This document shows positions 6,732 through 14,467 of a stretch of 27,655 nucleotides of DNA, in pieces. Origin of the DNA: Bacillota bacterium (GTDB lineage: Bacteria > Bacillota > Clostridia > Lachnospirales > Lachnospiraceae). Location of the stretch: assembly GCA_023420935.1 (NCBI GenBank), contig JAEZUR010000025.1, positions 1 through 27,655 on the forward strand, written 5' to 3'. The translations under genes and the position numbers were made by a program. Below the pieces are notes generated by a model. The model was not told where the DNA came from, made no database searches, and saw only the letters and a program-made list of their open reading frames with translations. The first letter of the stretch is position 1; every line of letters begins with the position of its first letter.

Positions 6732-7760
6732 CTATAATGGAACTGAAACAAAAATCTTTGTTCCTTTATCTAGCTGTGATTCAATACTAATCATCCCTGA
6801 TAATAAATATGCTCGTTCCTTCATAATAGATAATCCAAAACAAATTTCATTATCTTCATTCTTACATTCATATGTATTATCAAAACCCACACCATTATCT
6901 GAAATAGTAACCTGTATAGAATTTGTATGATAACATAATTGTATTAAAACTTCCTTTGCATGAGCGTGTTCTAAAATATTATTGCACGCTTCTTGAATGA
7001 TTCTAAATAATGTGATGTTAATTACGGGTTTTACGATAAGTTCCGTATTTTCAACCGTAAATATAAAACTCACTTCTTCATATTCCTTTTTTAACCGATT
7101 CACATAACGTTCAATTGTTACAACTAATCCTAGATCATCAATAGACATTGGTCTTAAATCGTATATGATAGCTCTCATATCATCAATAGTATTTCGAATG
7201 GTATCAATCATAGACTGGAGTTCTAACTTAGTTCTAATAATGTCTATATCAGATAATTTAAGACATAATTCAGATTTATGAACTAAGTTTGTTAAATTTT
7301 GAACCGTTGAATCGTGTAAATCTCTTGCAATTCTAGTTCTCTCACTTTCTTGCGTTTCTAATATTTGCAAACCATAAGAGTCATTATGATAGCTTCCATC
7401 AGAATCTTCCTTGCTATTACTGGTGCTATTAACTACATAATCATTAATAGTATTAATTCGCTCTATTTTTCGAAGTAATATATTACACTGATTATTATAA
7501 TTCTCCATATTTAACTTCAGCATTTTTAACTCTAATGTTATTTTTTCTTTTTCTAAATTAACCTTTTTACCACCTGGAGAAAAATAATCATAATTAGAAT
7601 CAATATTTTTACTCATATCTGCTAATCTATTACTTAAGTCATCTATAGACTCTTGACTACTTATACATTTTAATTTGAGTTCTTCATATTCTTCTACTAA
7701 ATCACTTAATAACTCTTTTATATATGAAAGAACTTCAGTTTTATCTTTGTCATTGGTCAT
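6732..7760 (-). CDS. Cytoplasmic sensor histidine kinase, DegS-like
   Basis: Autophosphorylates on His and passes phosphate to the adjacent regulator. The 342-residue protein lacks membrane helices. The N-terminal half is a long coiled coil (about 1–110), as in DegS. It is followed by a HisKA_3 dimerisation domain with the phospho-His in ERTRIARDLHDS (His149). A C-terminal HATPase_c domain has ACNNILEHAHA as N-box, DNGVGF as G1 and GLSIMKERAYLLSG as G2. An upstream in-frame TTG (7778) places the GGGAG ribosome site inside the gene, so ATG 7760 is chosen. The lack of a sensor membrane domain suggests a cytoplasmic or partner-protein signal. Confidence 0.92.
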   Translation of the reverse strand: MTNDKDKTEVLSYIKELLSDLVEEYEELKLKCISSQESIDDLSNRLADMSKNIDSNYDYFSPGGKKVNLEKEKITLELKMLKLNMENYNNQCNILLRKIERINTINDYVVNSTSNSKEDSDGSYHNDSYGLQILETQESERTRIARDLHDSTVQNLTNLVHKSELCLKLSDIDIIRTKLELQSMIDTIRNTIDDMRAIIYDLRPMSIDDLGLVVTIERYVNRLKKEYEEVSFIFTVENTELIVKPVINITLFRIIQEACNNILEHAHAKEVLIQLCYHTNSIQVTISDNGVGFDNTYECKNEDNEICFGLSIMKERAYLLSGMISIESQLDKGTKIFVSVPL

Positions 7761-7814
7761 TTTTGGTTTCTCCCACAATGTATATTCTTAATATAAAAAA
7801 GAATACAAATATCT

Positions 7815-7836
7815 AACTTTATTATATACTAAAGTT
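7815..7836. repeat. Inverted repeat over the degS core promoter
   Basis: AACTTTA (7815–7821) and TAAAGTT (7830–7836) are a perfect 7-bp inverted repeat spaced by eight bases. They cover the −10 and part of the spacer of the predicted degS promoter. This is consistent with an operator for autoregulation, but no known regulator motif is matched. Confidence 0.4.
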
Positions 7837-7849
7837 ACTATTTTGTAAA
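7821..7849 (-). promoter_or_regulatory. degS–degU promoter
   Basis: On the minus strand, −35 TTTACA (7849–7844) and a perfect −10 TATAAT (7826–7821) are 17 bases apart. The pair sits about 60 bases upstream of the kinase start. Confidence 0.7.
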
Positions 7850-7935
7850 ATAAATCACTTCCTCAAAAAAAATGTCATTAGTTGCTAAATTATATATACT
7901 AGGGGTAAAATGATTTTATATTCATAAAAAAATAA

Positions 7936-7964
7936 TTGTAACTACCGATTAATTAACATATAAT
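7936..7964 (+). promoter_or_regulatory. Promoter of the hydrolase-fold gene
   Basis: TTGTAA (7936–7941) and TATAAT (7959–7964) are 17 bases apart. They lie 36 bases upstream of the TTG start and are divergent from the degS promoter. Confidence 0.6.
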
Positions 7965-8000
7965 ATACTTATAAGCATTTACAGGAAGGGAGCTTTTATT

Positions 8001-8951
8001 TTGAAAAAAAGACATAAAATAACGTTAGTTGTTGCATTTTCCGCATTGTTGATCTTTCTAATATACATTTTAAATAAAATTATTTTTGTTGTATCTACTA
8101 TGAAAGAATTACTATATTCTCCTAATAGCAATTACTATAATTGGCGCTTTGGAAAGATATTTTATACAAAAAAGGGCAGTGGTTCCCCTGTATTACTGAT
8201 TCATGATATAGACTGTACAAGTTCTGATTATGAATGGAAAGAAATTGTTCAAAAGTTATCAGAAACACATACTGTGTATACCATAGACTTACTAGGATGT
8301 GGACGCTCTGATAAACCAAAAATGACGTATACCAATTACCTATATGTACAATTAATTTCTGATTTTATAAAGAATGTAATTAAGCATAAAACAGATATCG
8401 TTGCTACTGGTAAAACATCTTCAGCAGTTATAATGGCATGTTATATTGACACTTTATTATTTGGTAATCTAATACTAATTAATCCAAGTAAGTTGACTGG
8501 AATGAATAAAGTACCAAAATATAAGCACAAGCTATTAAAGTACTTAATTGATTGTCCGATAATTGGTACGCTTATATATAATGTTGCTGTAAGTAAACCA
8601 ATGATAAAAGATACGTTCAAAGATCTCTACTACCAAAACAGTAGTAAAATCCGCAGTAAATATGTTAATGCATATCATGAAGCTGCCCATATTGGTGGCA
8701 GTTCTTCAAAATACCTTTACTCAAGTATTAAATGTCATTATTTAGATACTAATATAGTACATGCTCTAAAAGAATTAAATAATAGTATCTATATTATAGG
8801 CGGTGAGCACAATACATTCATAGATGAAATATTTATAGATTATACCACACTTAATCCATCCATAGAAACTTGTAAGCTTAATAATTGCAAACACCTTCCT
8901 CAACTAGAAAATCCAAAAGAATTACTAAATACATTTGATTTGTTTTTATAA
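8001..8951 (+). CDS. Membrane-anchored alpha/beta-hydrolase-fold protein, catalytic residues apparently lost
   Basis: A 316-residue protein with one N-terminal membrane helix (about 8–31) and an alpha/beta hydrolase fold. PVLLIHDID (63–71) is the usual oxyanion-loop strand and TIDLLGCGRSDKP (94–106) the conserved DxxGxGxS region. At the nucleophile elbow, where G-x-S-x-G is expected, the sequence is TGKTSSA, placing Thr139 at the Ser position. The expected acid in G-E-x-D reads GEHN (Asn271). A candidate catalytic His298 remains. It starts with TTG after GGAAGGGAG. It is the only left-arm gene read toward the origin. Substrate and role are unknown; it may be a pseudoenzyme. Confidence 0.85.
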   Translation: MKKRHKITLVVAFSALLIFLIYILNKIIFVVSTMKELLYSPNSNYYNWRFGKIFYTKKGSGSPVLLIHDIDCTSSDYEWKEIVQKLSETHTVYTIDLLGCGRSDKPKMTYTNYLYVQLISDFIKNVIKHKTDIVATGKTSSAVIMACYIDTLLFGNLILINPSKLTGMNKVPKYKHKLLKYLIDCPIIGTLIYNVAVSKPMIKDTFKDLYYQNSSKIRSKYVNAYHEAAHIGGSSSKYLYSSIKCHYLDTNIVHALKELNNSIYIIGGEHNTFIDEIFIDYTTLNPSIETCKLNNCKHLPQLENPKELLNTFDLFL

Positions 8952-8961
8952 ATGAAATAGA

Positions 8962-9015
8962 GCCTATTTAAATGATAAAAAACTTATTAAAAGTTAGTCC
9001 ATCATTTAAATAGGC
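8962..9015. terminator. Hairpin between convergent genes
   Basis: A perfect 15-bp stem (8962–8976 with 9001–9015) encloses a 24-base loop that itself contains AACTT/AAGTT. It lies between the convergent ends of the hydrolase-fold gene and the acetyltransferase gene. Flanking T-tracts are weak on both strands, so a bidirectional terminator is likely but not certain. Confidence 0.6.
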
Positions 9016-9059
9016 CCATTTATAAATTCTATACTTTAAGTACTAGTGCTGTACAATTT

Positions 9060-9515
9060 TTATTTTTTACAATGACTACACATAGAGGCTGCTTTTAATT
9101 TCATAGGTATATGTCTTATGCCTGCTTCTATATACTCTTCTCCATATGATACAAATCCTAACTTCTCATAAAATTCTCTTACTTGTACCTGTGAACCGAG
9201 TAATACTTCTTTTGCACCAGATTGAAAGGCCCTATCTGCTAACATCCTTACTACAAAATCTCCATACTGCTTGCCACGCTCTTCTTTTAAAACTGCAACT
9301 CTACCAATACGATATGTTTCGCCATCAAATATTAGTCTACCAGTAGCAACTGCTTTGTCAGCAACATAAATAATAACATGCATGGCCGCTTTATCAAGTT
9401 CATCGAATTCTATCTCTGGATCAACACCTTGCTCCTCTTGAAACACTTTTCTTCTTATCTCAAATGCATCTGTTAAATCTTCTTCATAGGATCTAAATTT
9501 ACCTTCAACTAACAT
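9060..9515 (-). CDS. GNAT family N-acetyltransferase, ElaA/YjcF-like
   Basis: Probably transfers an acetyl group from acetyl-CoA to an amine; the substrate is unknown. The 151-residue protein is one GNAT domain. The early FEIRRKVFQEEQGVDPE and FDELDKAAMHV are typical of the ElaA/YjcF subgroup. IGRVAVLKEERGKQYGDFVVR is the acetyl-CoA-binding strand/loop, followed by VREFYEKLGF. The C-terminus CSHCKK is an unusual two-Cys tail. The ATG follows AAAGGAAG. It is the last gene of the rpmH-to-rsmG direction, 24 bases after rsmG. Confidence 0.85.
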   Translation of the reverse strand: MLVEGKFRSYEEDLTDAFEIRRKVFQEEQGVDPEIEFDELDKAAMHVIIYVADKAVATGRLIFDGETYRIGRVAVLKEERGKQYGDFVVRMLADRAFQSGAKEVLLGSQVQVREFYEKLGFVSYGEEYIEAGIRHIPMKLKAASMCSHCKK

Positions 9516-9539
9516 AATAAACTTCCTTTCTTATAAACC

Positions 9540-10259
9540 CTAAACGAGCGGTTCTTTTGTTGGTTTACCTGCACTTCTTGGATAAGCTTTCGCCGTATTT
9601 TTACTCTTTTTAATCAATACAAAGGAACGTTCCATCTCAGATCCTGGCAAGCAGAATGTCTCAACTGAATTTATTTTAGCTCCCAACTTGCTAACTGCAT
9701 TTTTTGCTGCATCCACTTCTTCCTGTATCTTTCCTGATTTATATGGAATAAAGTATCCACCAACCTTAACATAAGGTATACAATACTCGGAGAGTGATGA
9801 TAAATTTGCAACTGCTCTTGAAACACACAAATCAAATGTTTCACGATAGGAGCTATTTTTACCAAAATCTTCGGCCCTACCATGGACTGCAGTAATATTC
9901 TTAAGTTCTAATTTTTGAATAACTTCATTAAGAAACTTAATTCTTTTATTGAGTGAATCCAATAAAACTATTTCAAGATTTGGGAATGCAATTTTAAGTG
10001 GAATACCAGGAAAACCAGCACCTGTACCAAGATCAAGAATACGACTAGATTTATTTAAATCGTATACTTTAATTAAAGTTAAGCTATCAACAAAGTGCTT
10101 TAATATAACTTCCTCATACTCTGTTATTGCAGTTAGATTCATTACTTTATTCCACTCAATTAATAATTCGTAATATGTTAGAAATTGATCTAACTGTTGT
10201 TCATTCAACTCAATTTCTAAATTTTTTAAAGATTTCTTGAAGATAGTCGTATCTCTCAT
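9540..10259 (-). CDS. rsmG: 16S rRNA (guanine-527-N7)-methyltransferase RsmG
   Basis: Methylates G527 of 16S rRNA (E. coli numbering) using S-adenosylmethionine; loss gives low-level streptomycin resistance in several bacteria. The 239-residue product has motif I RILDLGTGAGFPGIPLKIAFP at about residues 69–89, the DSLNKRIKFL acidic loop and VSRAVANL. The length is usual. It starts six bases after mnmG ends; the nearest ribosome-site-like AGAGAGG is about 14 bases away, so translation probably depends on coupling to mnmG. Confidence 0.95.
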   Translation of the reverse strand: MRDTTIFKKSLKNLEIELNEQQLDQFLTYYELLIEWNKVMNLTAITEYEEVILKHFVDSLTLIKVYDLNKSSRILDLGTGAGFPGIPLKIAFPNLEIVLLDSLNKRIKFLNEVIQKLELKNITAVHGRAEDFGKNSSYRETFDLCVSRAVANLSSLSEYCIPYVKVGGYFIPYKSGKIQEEVDAAKNAVSKLGAKINSVETFCLPGSEMERSFVLIKKSKNTAKAYPRSAGKPTKEPLV

Positions 10260-10265
10260 ATATTT

Positions 10266-12149
10266 TTAATTACCTCTCTTATATTGTTCTAAATATACTA
10301 AAAGGACAGATATATCTGCTGGTGAAACACCTGATATTCTTGAAGCTTGTCCAACAGAAAGAGGTTTTATCTGATTTAACTTTTGCTTTGCCTCGATTCG
10401 TAAACTATGAATATCATCATAGTGTATATCATCAGGTATTTTTTTATCTTCTAACTTTTTAAACTGCTCTACTTGTCTTAATTGACGTTTAATATATCCA
10501 TCATATTTTAAATTAATGTTGACTTGTTCAATAACATCTTCTGGTAGTTCAATTCTGTCTGTATCTATTTCTGCTATAATTTCATAACTTAATTCTGGTC
10601 GTCTTATTAATTCTGCTAATGTTGTACCTGAATTAAGCGGTGTACTTTCATTTTCTTCTAGAAGTTTCTGTACAATTTTAGTAGCACCAACCGTACGTTT
10701 CTCTAAACGTTCCATTTCAGCTTGAATACTTTTTTCTTTTACTAACAATGATTGATAGCGTTCCTCATCAATTAATCCAGCTTTATAACCAATCGGTGTT
10801 AGTCTTAAATCTGCATTATCTTGCCTTAAAATTAATCGATACTCTGATCTTGATGTCATCATTCTATAAGGTTCATGTGTTTCTTTGGTAACTAAATCAT
10901 CAATTAGTACACCTATATATCCTTGAGAACGGTCTATCACTATTTGCTCTTTTCCAAGTAATTTTAAAGCTGCATTGATACCGGCTATTAATCCTTGGGC
11001 CGCAGCCTCCTCATAACCCGAGCTTCCATTAAACTGTCCACCACTAAATAAACCATCTATTTTCTTAAATTCCAAGGTACTTTTTAATTGATTTGGATTA
11101 ATGCAATCATATTCTATGGCATATGCATTTCTTGTTATTTTAACATTTTCAAGACCAGCAACAGTATGATACATTTGATACTGAACATCTTCTGGTAGTG
11201 AACTAGACATACCTCCGACATACATCTCATTGGTATAATTGCCTTCCGGTTCAATAAAAACTTGATGTCGATCCTTATCTGCGAATCGAACTACTTTATC
11301 TTCAATGGATGGACAATATCTTGGGCCTGTACCTTTGATATCTCCACTGTATAAAGGAGAGCGTTCAAGATTTGCTCTAATAATTTCATGTGTTTTTTCA
11401 TTGGTATAAGTTAACCAACATGAAATTTGGTCCTTCTTAATATCTTCTTCTTTATTAGTAAATGAAAAAGGAACCACTTTTTCATCTCCCAACTGCTCTG
11501 ACATTTTACTAAAGTCTACTGATCTTCTATCAATACGTGCTGGAGTTCCTGTTTTAAAACGATATAATTCAATTCCAATATTTCTTAATGACTCAGATAA
11601 ATGATTCGCTGCAGATAATCCATTAGGCCCGGTATGATTGCTAACATCTCCATATACGCATCTAGCCTTTAAATAGGTACCCGTACATAAAACTACAGCC
11701 TTACAAGGATAAACTGCACCTGATTGTGTTCTAACACCAGTAATTTTACTTTCTTCCGTTAATATTTCAGTAACTTCCGCTTGTTTTACCGTTAAATTTG
11801 GTGTATTCTCTACTACTTTTCTCATTTCTCTACTATATTCGTGTTTATCTGCTTGAGCTCGTAATGAATGTACCGCCGGCCCTTTTGACTTATTCAACAT
11901 TTTGGACTGTATATATGTTTTATCAATATTCTTGCCCATTTCGCCACCTAATGCATCAATTTCTTTCACAAGATGACCTTTTGAGCTTCCCCCAATATTT
12001 GGATTGCAAGGCATTAAAGCTATACTATCCATACTAACAGTAAACATGATAGTATTTAAAGATAGTCTTGCACTTGCCAATGCTGCTTCACATCCAGCAT
12101 GTCCTGCACCAACTATTACAACATCATACTCTTCATATACAAAAGACAT
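10266..12149 (-). CDS. mnmG: tRNA uridine-34 modification enzyme MnmG (GidA)
   Basis: With MnmE, forms the 5-carboxymethylaminomethyl group on wobble uridine 34 of certain tRNAs, using FAD, NADH, a folate one-carbon donor and glycine. The 627-residue product is full length. It has the N-terminal Rossmann FAD motif GAGHAGCEA (14–22), the conserved PCNPNIGGSSKGHLVKEIDALGG signature with its Cys, and the second GidA signature GGQFNGSSGYEEAAAQG. The C-terminal helical domain that contacts MnmE follows. The ATG follows GAGGAAG. The neighbouring mnmE is its partner, separated by 27 bases. Confidence 0.97.
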   Translation of the reverse strand: MSFVYEEYDVVIVGAGHAGCEAALASARLSLNTIMFTVSMDSIALMPCNPNIGGSSKGHLVKEIDALGGEMGKNIDKTYIQSKMLNKSKGPAVHSLRAQADKHEYSREMRKVVENTPNLTVKQAEVTEILTEESKITGVRTQSGAVYPCKAVVLCTGTYLKARCVYGDVSNHTGPNGLSAANHLSESLRNIGIELYRFKTGTPARIDRRSVDFSKMSEQLGDEKVVPFSFTNKEEDIKKDQISCWLTYTNEKTHEIIRANLERSPLYSGDIKGTGPRYCPSIEDKVVRFADKDRHQVFIEPEGNYTNEMYVGGMSSSLPEDVQYQMYHTVAGLENVKITRNAYAIEYDCINPNQLKSTLEFKKIDGLFSGGQFNGSSGYEEAAAQGLIAGINAALKLLGKEQIVIDRSQGYIGVLIDDLVTKETHEPYRMMTSRSEYRLILRQDNADLRLTPIGYKAGLIDEERYQSLLVKEKSIQAEMERLEKRTVGATKIVQKLLEENESTPLNSGTTLAELIRRPELSYEIIAEIDTDRIELPEDVIEQVNINLKYDGYIKRQLRQVEQFKKLEDKKIPDDIHYDDIHSLRIEAKQKLNQIKPLSVGQASRISGVSPADISVLLVYLEQYKRGN

Positions 12150-12176
12150 TTTTCTTCCTCTTTTCCCTTCTAAAAG

Positions 12177-13553
12177 CTACTTACCCATGCAAAATTCCCT
12201 GAAAATAGTGTTTACCAAATCATCTTCCACAGCCTCGCCTATAATTTTACCTAATTCTTCATATGCATTCATTAGGTCTATAGAGTAAAAGTCTTCTGGC
12301 ATATCTAACTCGATGCTTTTCTTTACCTGGTCTAAGCTCTCAATGCTATCGGCTATGGATGCTTTGTGTCTCATATTGGTGATATATATTTCATCATTAT
12401 ATTTTATGTTACCCTGGAAAAACATATCTTTCACAGTTGTCTGGAAATTATCGATTCCTTCTTCCATTTTTGCTGAAATTGCAATTACTTCTTTTCCTGT
12501 TTTATTTGCTAATTCATCCGCTGTAACCACAATATCTAAATCCGTTTTATTTAATAGAACGATAGCTTTTCTTTCCCTAATAAACTCAATTATATTGTAA
12601 TCATTTTCGTCTAAATTCGTAGATGCATCAACAACATATATAATTAAATCTGCACTCTTTGCAAATTCCATTGCTTTATTAACACCTATCTTCTCAACCA
12701 AATCTGATGTATCACGTATTCCTGCTGTATCAATAATATTTAATAAAACTCCATCTAAATGTATTGTTTCTTCTAACGTATCTCTTGTCGTTCCTGCTAT
12801 TTCAGTAACAATAGCTCTATCACTACCTACCAAAACATTCATAAGTGATGATTTACCGGCATTGGGTTTACCAAGAATTACTGTTTGTATTCCTTCTTTA
12901 CGTAATCTACCGTTATCTGCAGAATCTAATAAAATACTAAGTTCGCTTCGATTCTTATTCACACGTTTGAGCAATTCATCTGAGAATCCATCTATACTGA
13001 TATGTTCAGGATCATCTAGAGCCGCTTCAATAAATGCTATATCCCTTATAATGTTTTCTCTTATTGCTTTCACTTTATTTAAAACAGTGCCTTTTAACTG
13101 GCTAACGGAACTTTGTAGGGCAAATTCATTTTTCGCGTTAATAATATCGATAACCGCTTCTGCTTGAGATAAATCGATTCTACCATTTAAAAACGCTCTT
13201 TTAGTGAATTCACCAGGTTCCGCTACTCTGGCACCATATTTTATCACTATTTCTAGAATCTTCTGAGTTACTATAATACCGCCATGACAATCAATTTCAA
13301 CCACATCTTCTCTTGTATAGCTATTAGGTCCTTTCATAATAAGTACCATTACTTCATCAATTGTCTTTTCACCATCAACGATATATCCATAATGAATGGT
13401 ATGACTTGATTGTTCAGATAATTTTTTTAACCCATTTTTCGATTGATATATTTGATCAATGATAGTGAGCGCATCAATTCCACTGATTCTGATAATACCT
13501 ATTCCTGAGTTACTAAGAGCTGTTGCTATTGCTGCTATTGTATCTGTTTTCAC
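12177..13553 (-). CDS. mnmE: tRNA modification GTPase MnmE (TrmE)
   Basis: A GTPase partner of MnmG in wobble-uridine modification, active as a K+-dependent dimer. The 458-residue product has an N-terminal tetrahydrofolate-binding domain (about 1–118). A helical domain follows, with an inserted G domain: G1 GKPNAGKS (228–235), DTAGIRDT as G3 and NKTD as G4. The C-terminal catalytic motif CMGK closes the protein, with Cys at 455. The start is GTG after GGAG eight bases upstream. It is preceded by a 131-base gap after jag that holds a long hairpin. Confidence 0.97.
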   Translation of the reverse strand: MKTDTIAAIATALSNSGIGIIRISGIDALTIIDQIYQSKNGLKKLSEQSSHTIHYGYIVDGEKTIDEVMVLIMKGPNSYTREDVVEIDCHGGIIVTQKILEIVIKYGARVAEPGEFTKRAFLNGRIDLSQAEAVIDIINAKNEFALQSSVSQLKGTVLNKVKAIRENIIRDIAFIEAALDDPEHISIDGFSDELLKRVNKNRSELSILLDSADNGRLRKEGIQTVILGKPNAGKSSLMNVLVGSDRAIVTEIAGTTRDTLEETIHLDGVLLNIIDTAGIRDTSDLVEKIGVNKAMEFAKSADLIIYVVDASTNLDENDYNIIEFIRERKAIVLLNKTDLDIVVTADELANKTGKEVIAISAKMEEGIDNFQTTVKDMFFQGNIKYNDEIYITNMRHKASIADSIESLDQVKKSIELDMPEDFYSIDLMNAYEELGKIIGEAVEDDLVNTIFREFCMGK

Positions 13554-13684
13554 AAAATCATCTCCATTCTTATCATATAGTCAACTTTTTACCTTTTCAC
13601 GATAGCCACAGAAAGTGCTGTTTTAAAACACCAACTTATGGTATCTTAACCCAGCACTTTCGTTATCCTTAATTATAGTGTTGT
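13554..13684 (-). other. jag–mnmE gap with a 10-bp stem structure
   Basis: GAAAGTGCTG (13611–13620) and CAGCACTTTC (13652–13661) form a perfect stem with a 31-base loop, itself containing ACCA/TGGT complementarity. No T-run follows on the minus strand, so it does not look like a simple terminator. Minus-strand GTGAAA and TATGAT 17 bases apart, just before the mnmE ribosome site, could be a weak promoter. Processing, attenuation or mRNA stabilisation are possible roles. Confidence 0.45.
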
Positions 13685-14464
13685 TTACTCAACACTAGTA
13701 GTTTCACTTGGAGTTTCCTTTTTATAGCTTCTATTGCTATATGGCTTACTGTAATTTCTATTATAAGCTGGTTTATTCTGACCTGCTCTATTTCCACTGT
13801 ATTCTCTATAGCCTTTTTTTAATGTAATAACAACTCTTCTGTAAGGTTCATCACCCTCACTGTGAGTCTCAACATATTTATCATATTGAAGTGCAGAATG
13901 TATAATTCTTCTTTCATATGGATTCATAGGTTCCAAAGATACAGAGTGTTTTGTCCTTTTCACTTTATAAGCAATGTTCTTTGCTAAATTCTCAAGTGTT
14001 TCTTTTCTTCTTTCTCTGTAATTTTCAGTATCCACTTTAACTTTAACATAGCTCGAGCTTTCTTTATTAACAACTAAGCTAGTCAGGTACTGGAGTGAAT
14101 CAAGAGTTTGTCCTCTTTTACCAATTAAAACTCCCATATCTTCTCCACCGATATTAATATCCATAATTTCTTGACTTTCATCATAGCTTACTTCTATAGA
14201 AGTTTCTAACTTCATTGCTTTAAATAATTTCTCTAAGAAATTCTTAGCAACGAGTTCCATAGAAAGATTAGTCTCTACTTCTTTTATTACTTCTTTACAT
14301 CTAACTCTAATTCTAGCAGGTTTACTGAACAATCCAAGTAGTCTATTCGTTTCCTTCTCTATTACTTCATATTCTACATTATCACTTGTTGTTTCTAACT
14401 TGATTAAAGCTTCTGTCAAAGCTTCATCAACTGTTTTTGCTGTAAACTCAACCCATTCAGCCAT
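13685..14464 (-). CDS. khpB: RNA-binding protein KhpB/Jag (Jag-N, KH, R3H)
   Basis: A single-strand nucleic-acid-binding protein that, with KhpA in other Firmicutes, affects cell elongation and small-RNA regulation. The 259-residue product has the Jag N-terminal domain (about 4–55), a KH domain with GxxG at 115–118 (IGKRGQT) and an R3H domain with PYERRIIHSALQ (182–193). The last 35 residues form an Asn/Tyr/Arg/Lys-rich low-complexity tail (from about GNRAGQNKP) that the family core lacks. It starts three bases after the yidC stop. Pairing with yidC upstream is conserved in Firmicutes. Confidence 0.93.
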   Translation of the reverse strand: MAEWVEFTAKTVDEALTEALIKLETTSDNVEYEVIEKETNRLLGLFSKPARIRVRCKEVIKEVETNLSMELVAKNFLEKLFKAMKLETSIEVSYDESQEIMDINIGGEDMGVLIGKRGQTLDSLQYLTSLVVNKESSSYVKVKVDTENYRERRKETLENLAKNIAYKVKRTKHSVSLEPMNPYERRIIHSALQYDKYVETHSEGDEPYRRVVITLKKGYREYSGNRAGQNKPAYNRNYSKPYSNRSYKKETPSETTSVE

Positions 14465-14467
14465 ATA

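Noticed and set aside
9831..9850. Possible fourth parS (TGTTTCACGA) inside rsmG
   Set aside because: Only the left half-site matches; the palindrome is not completed.
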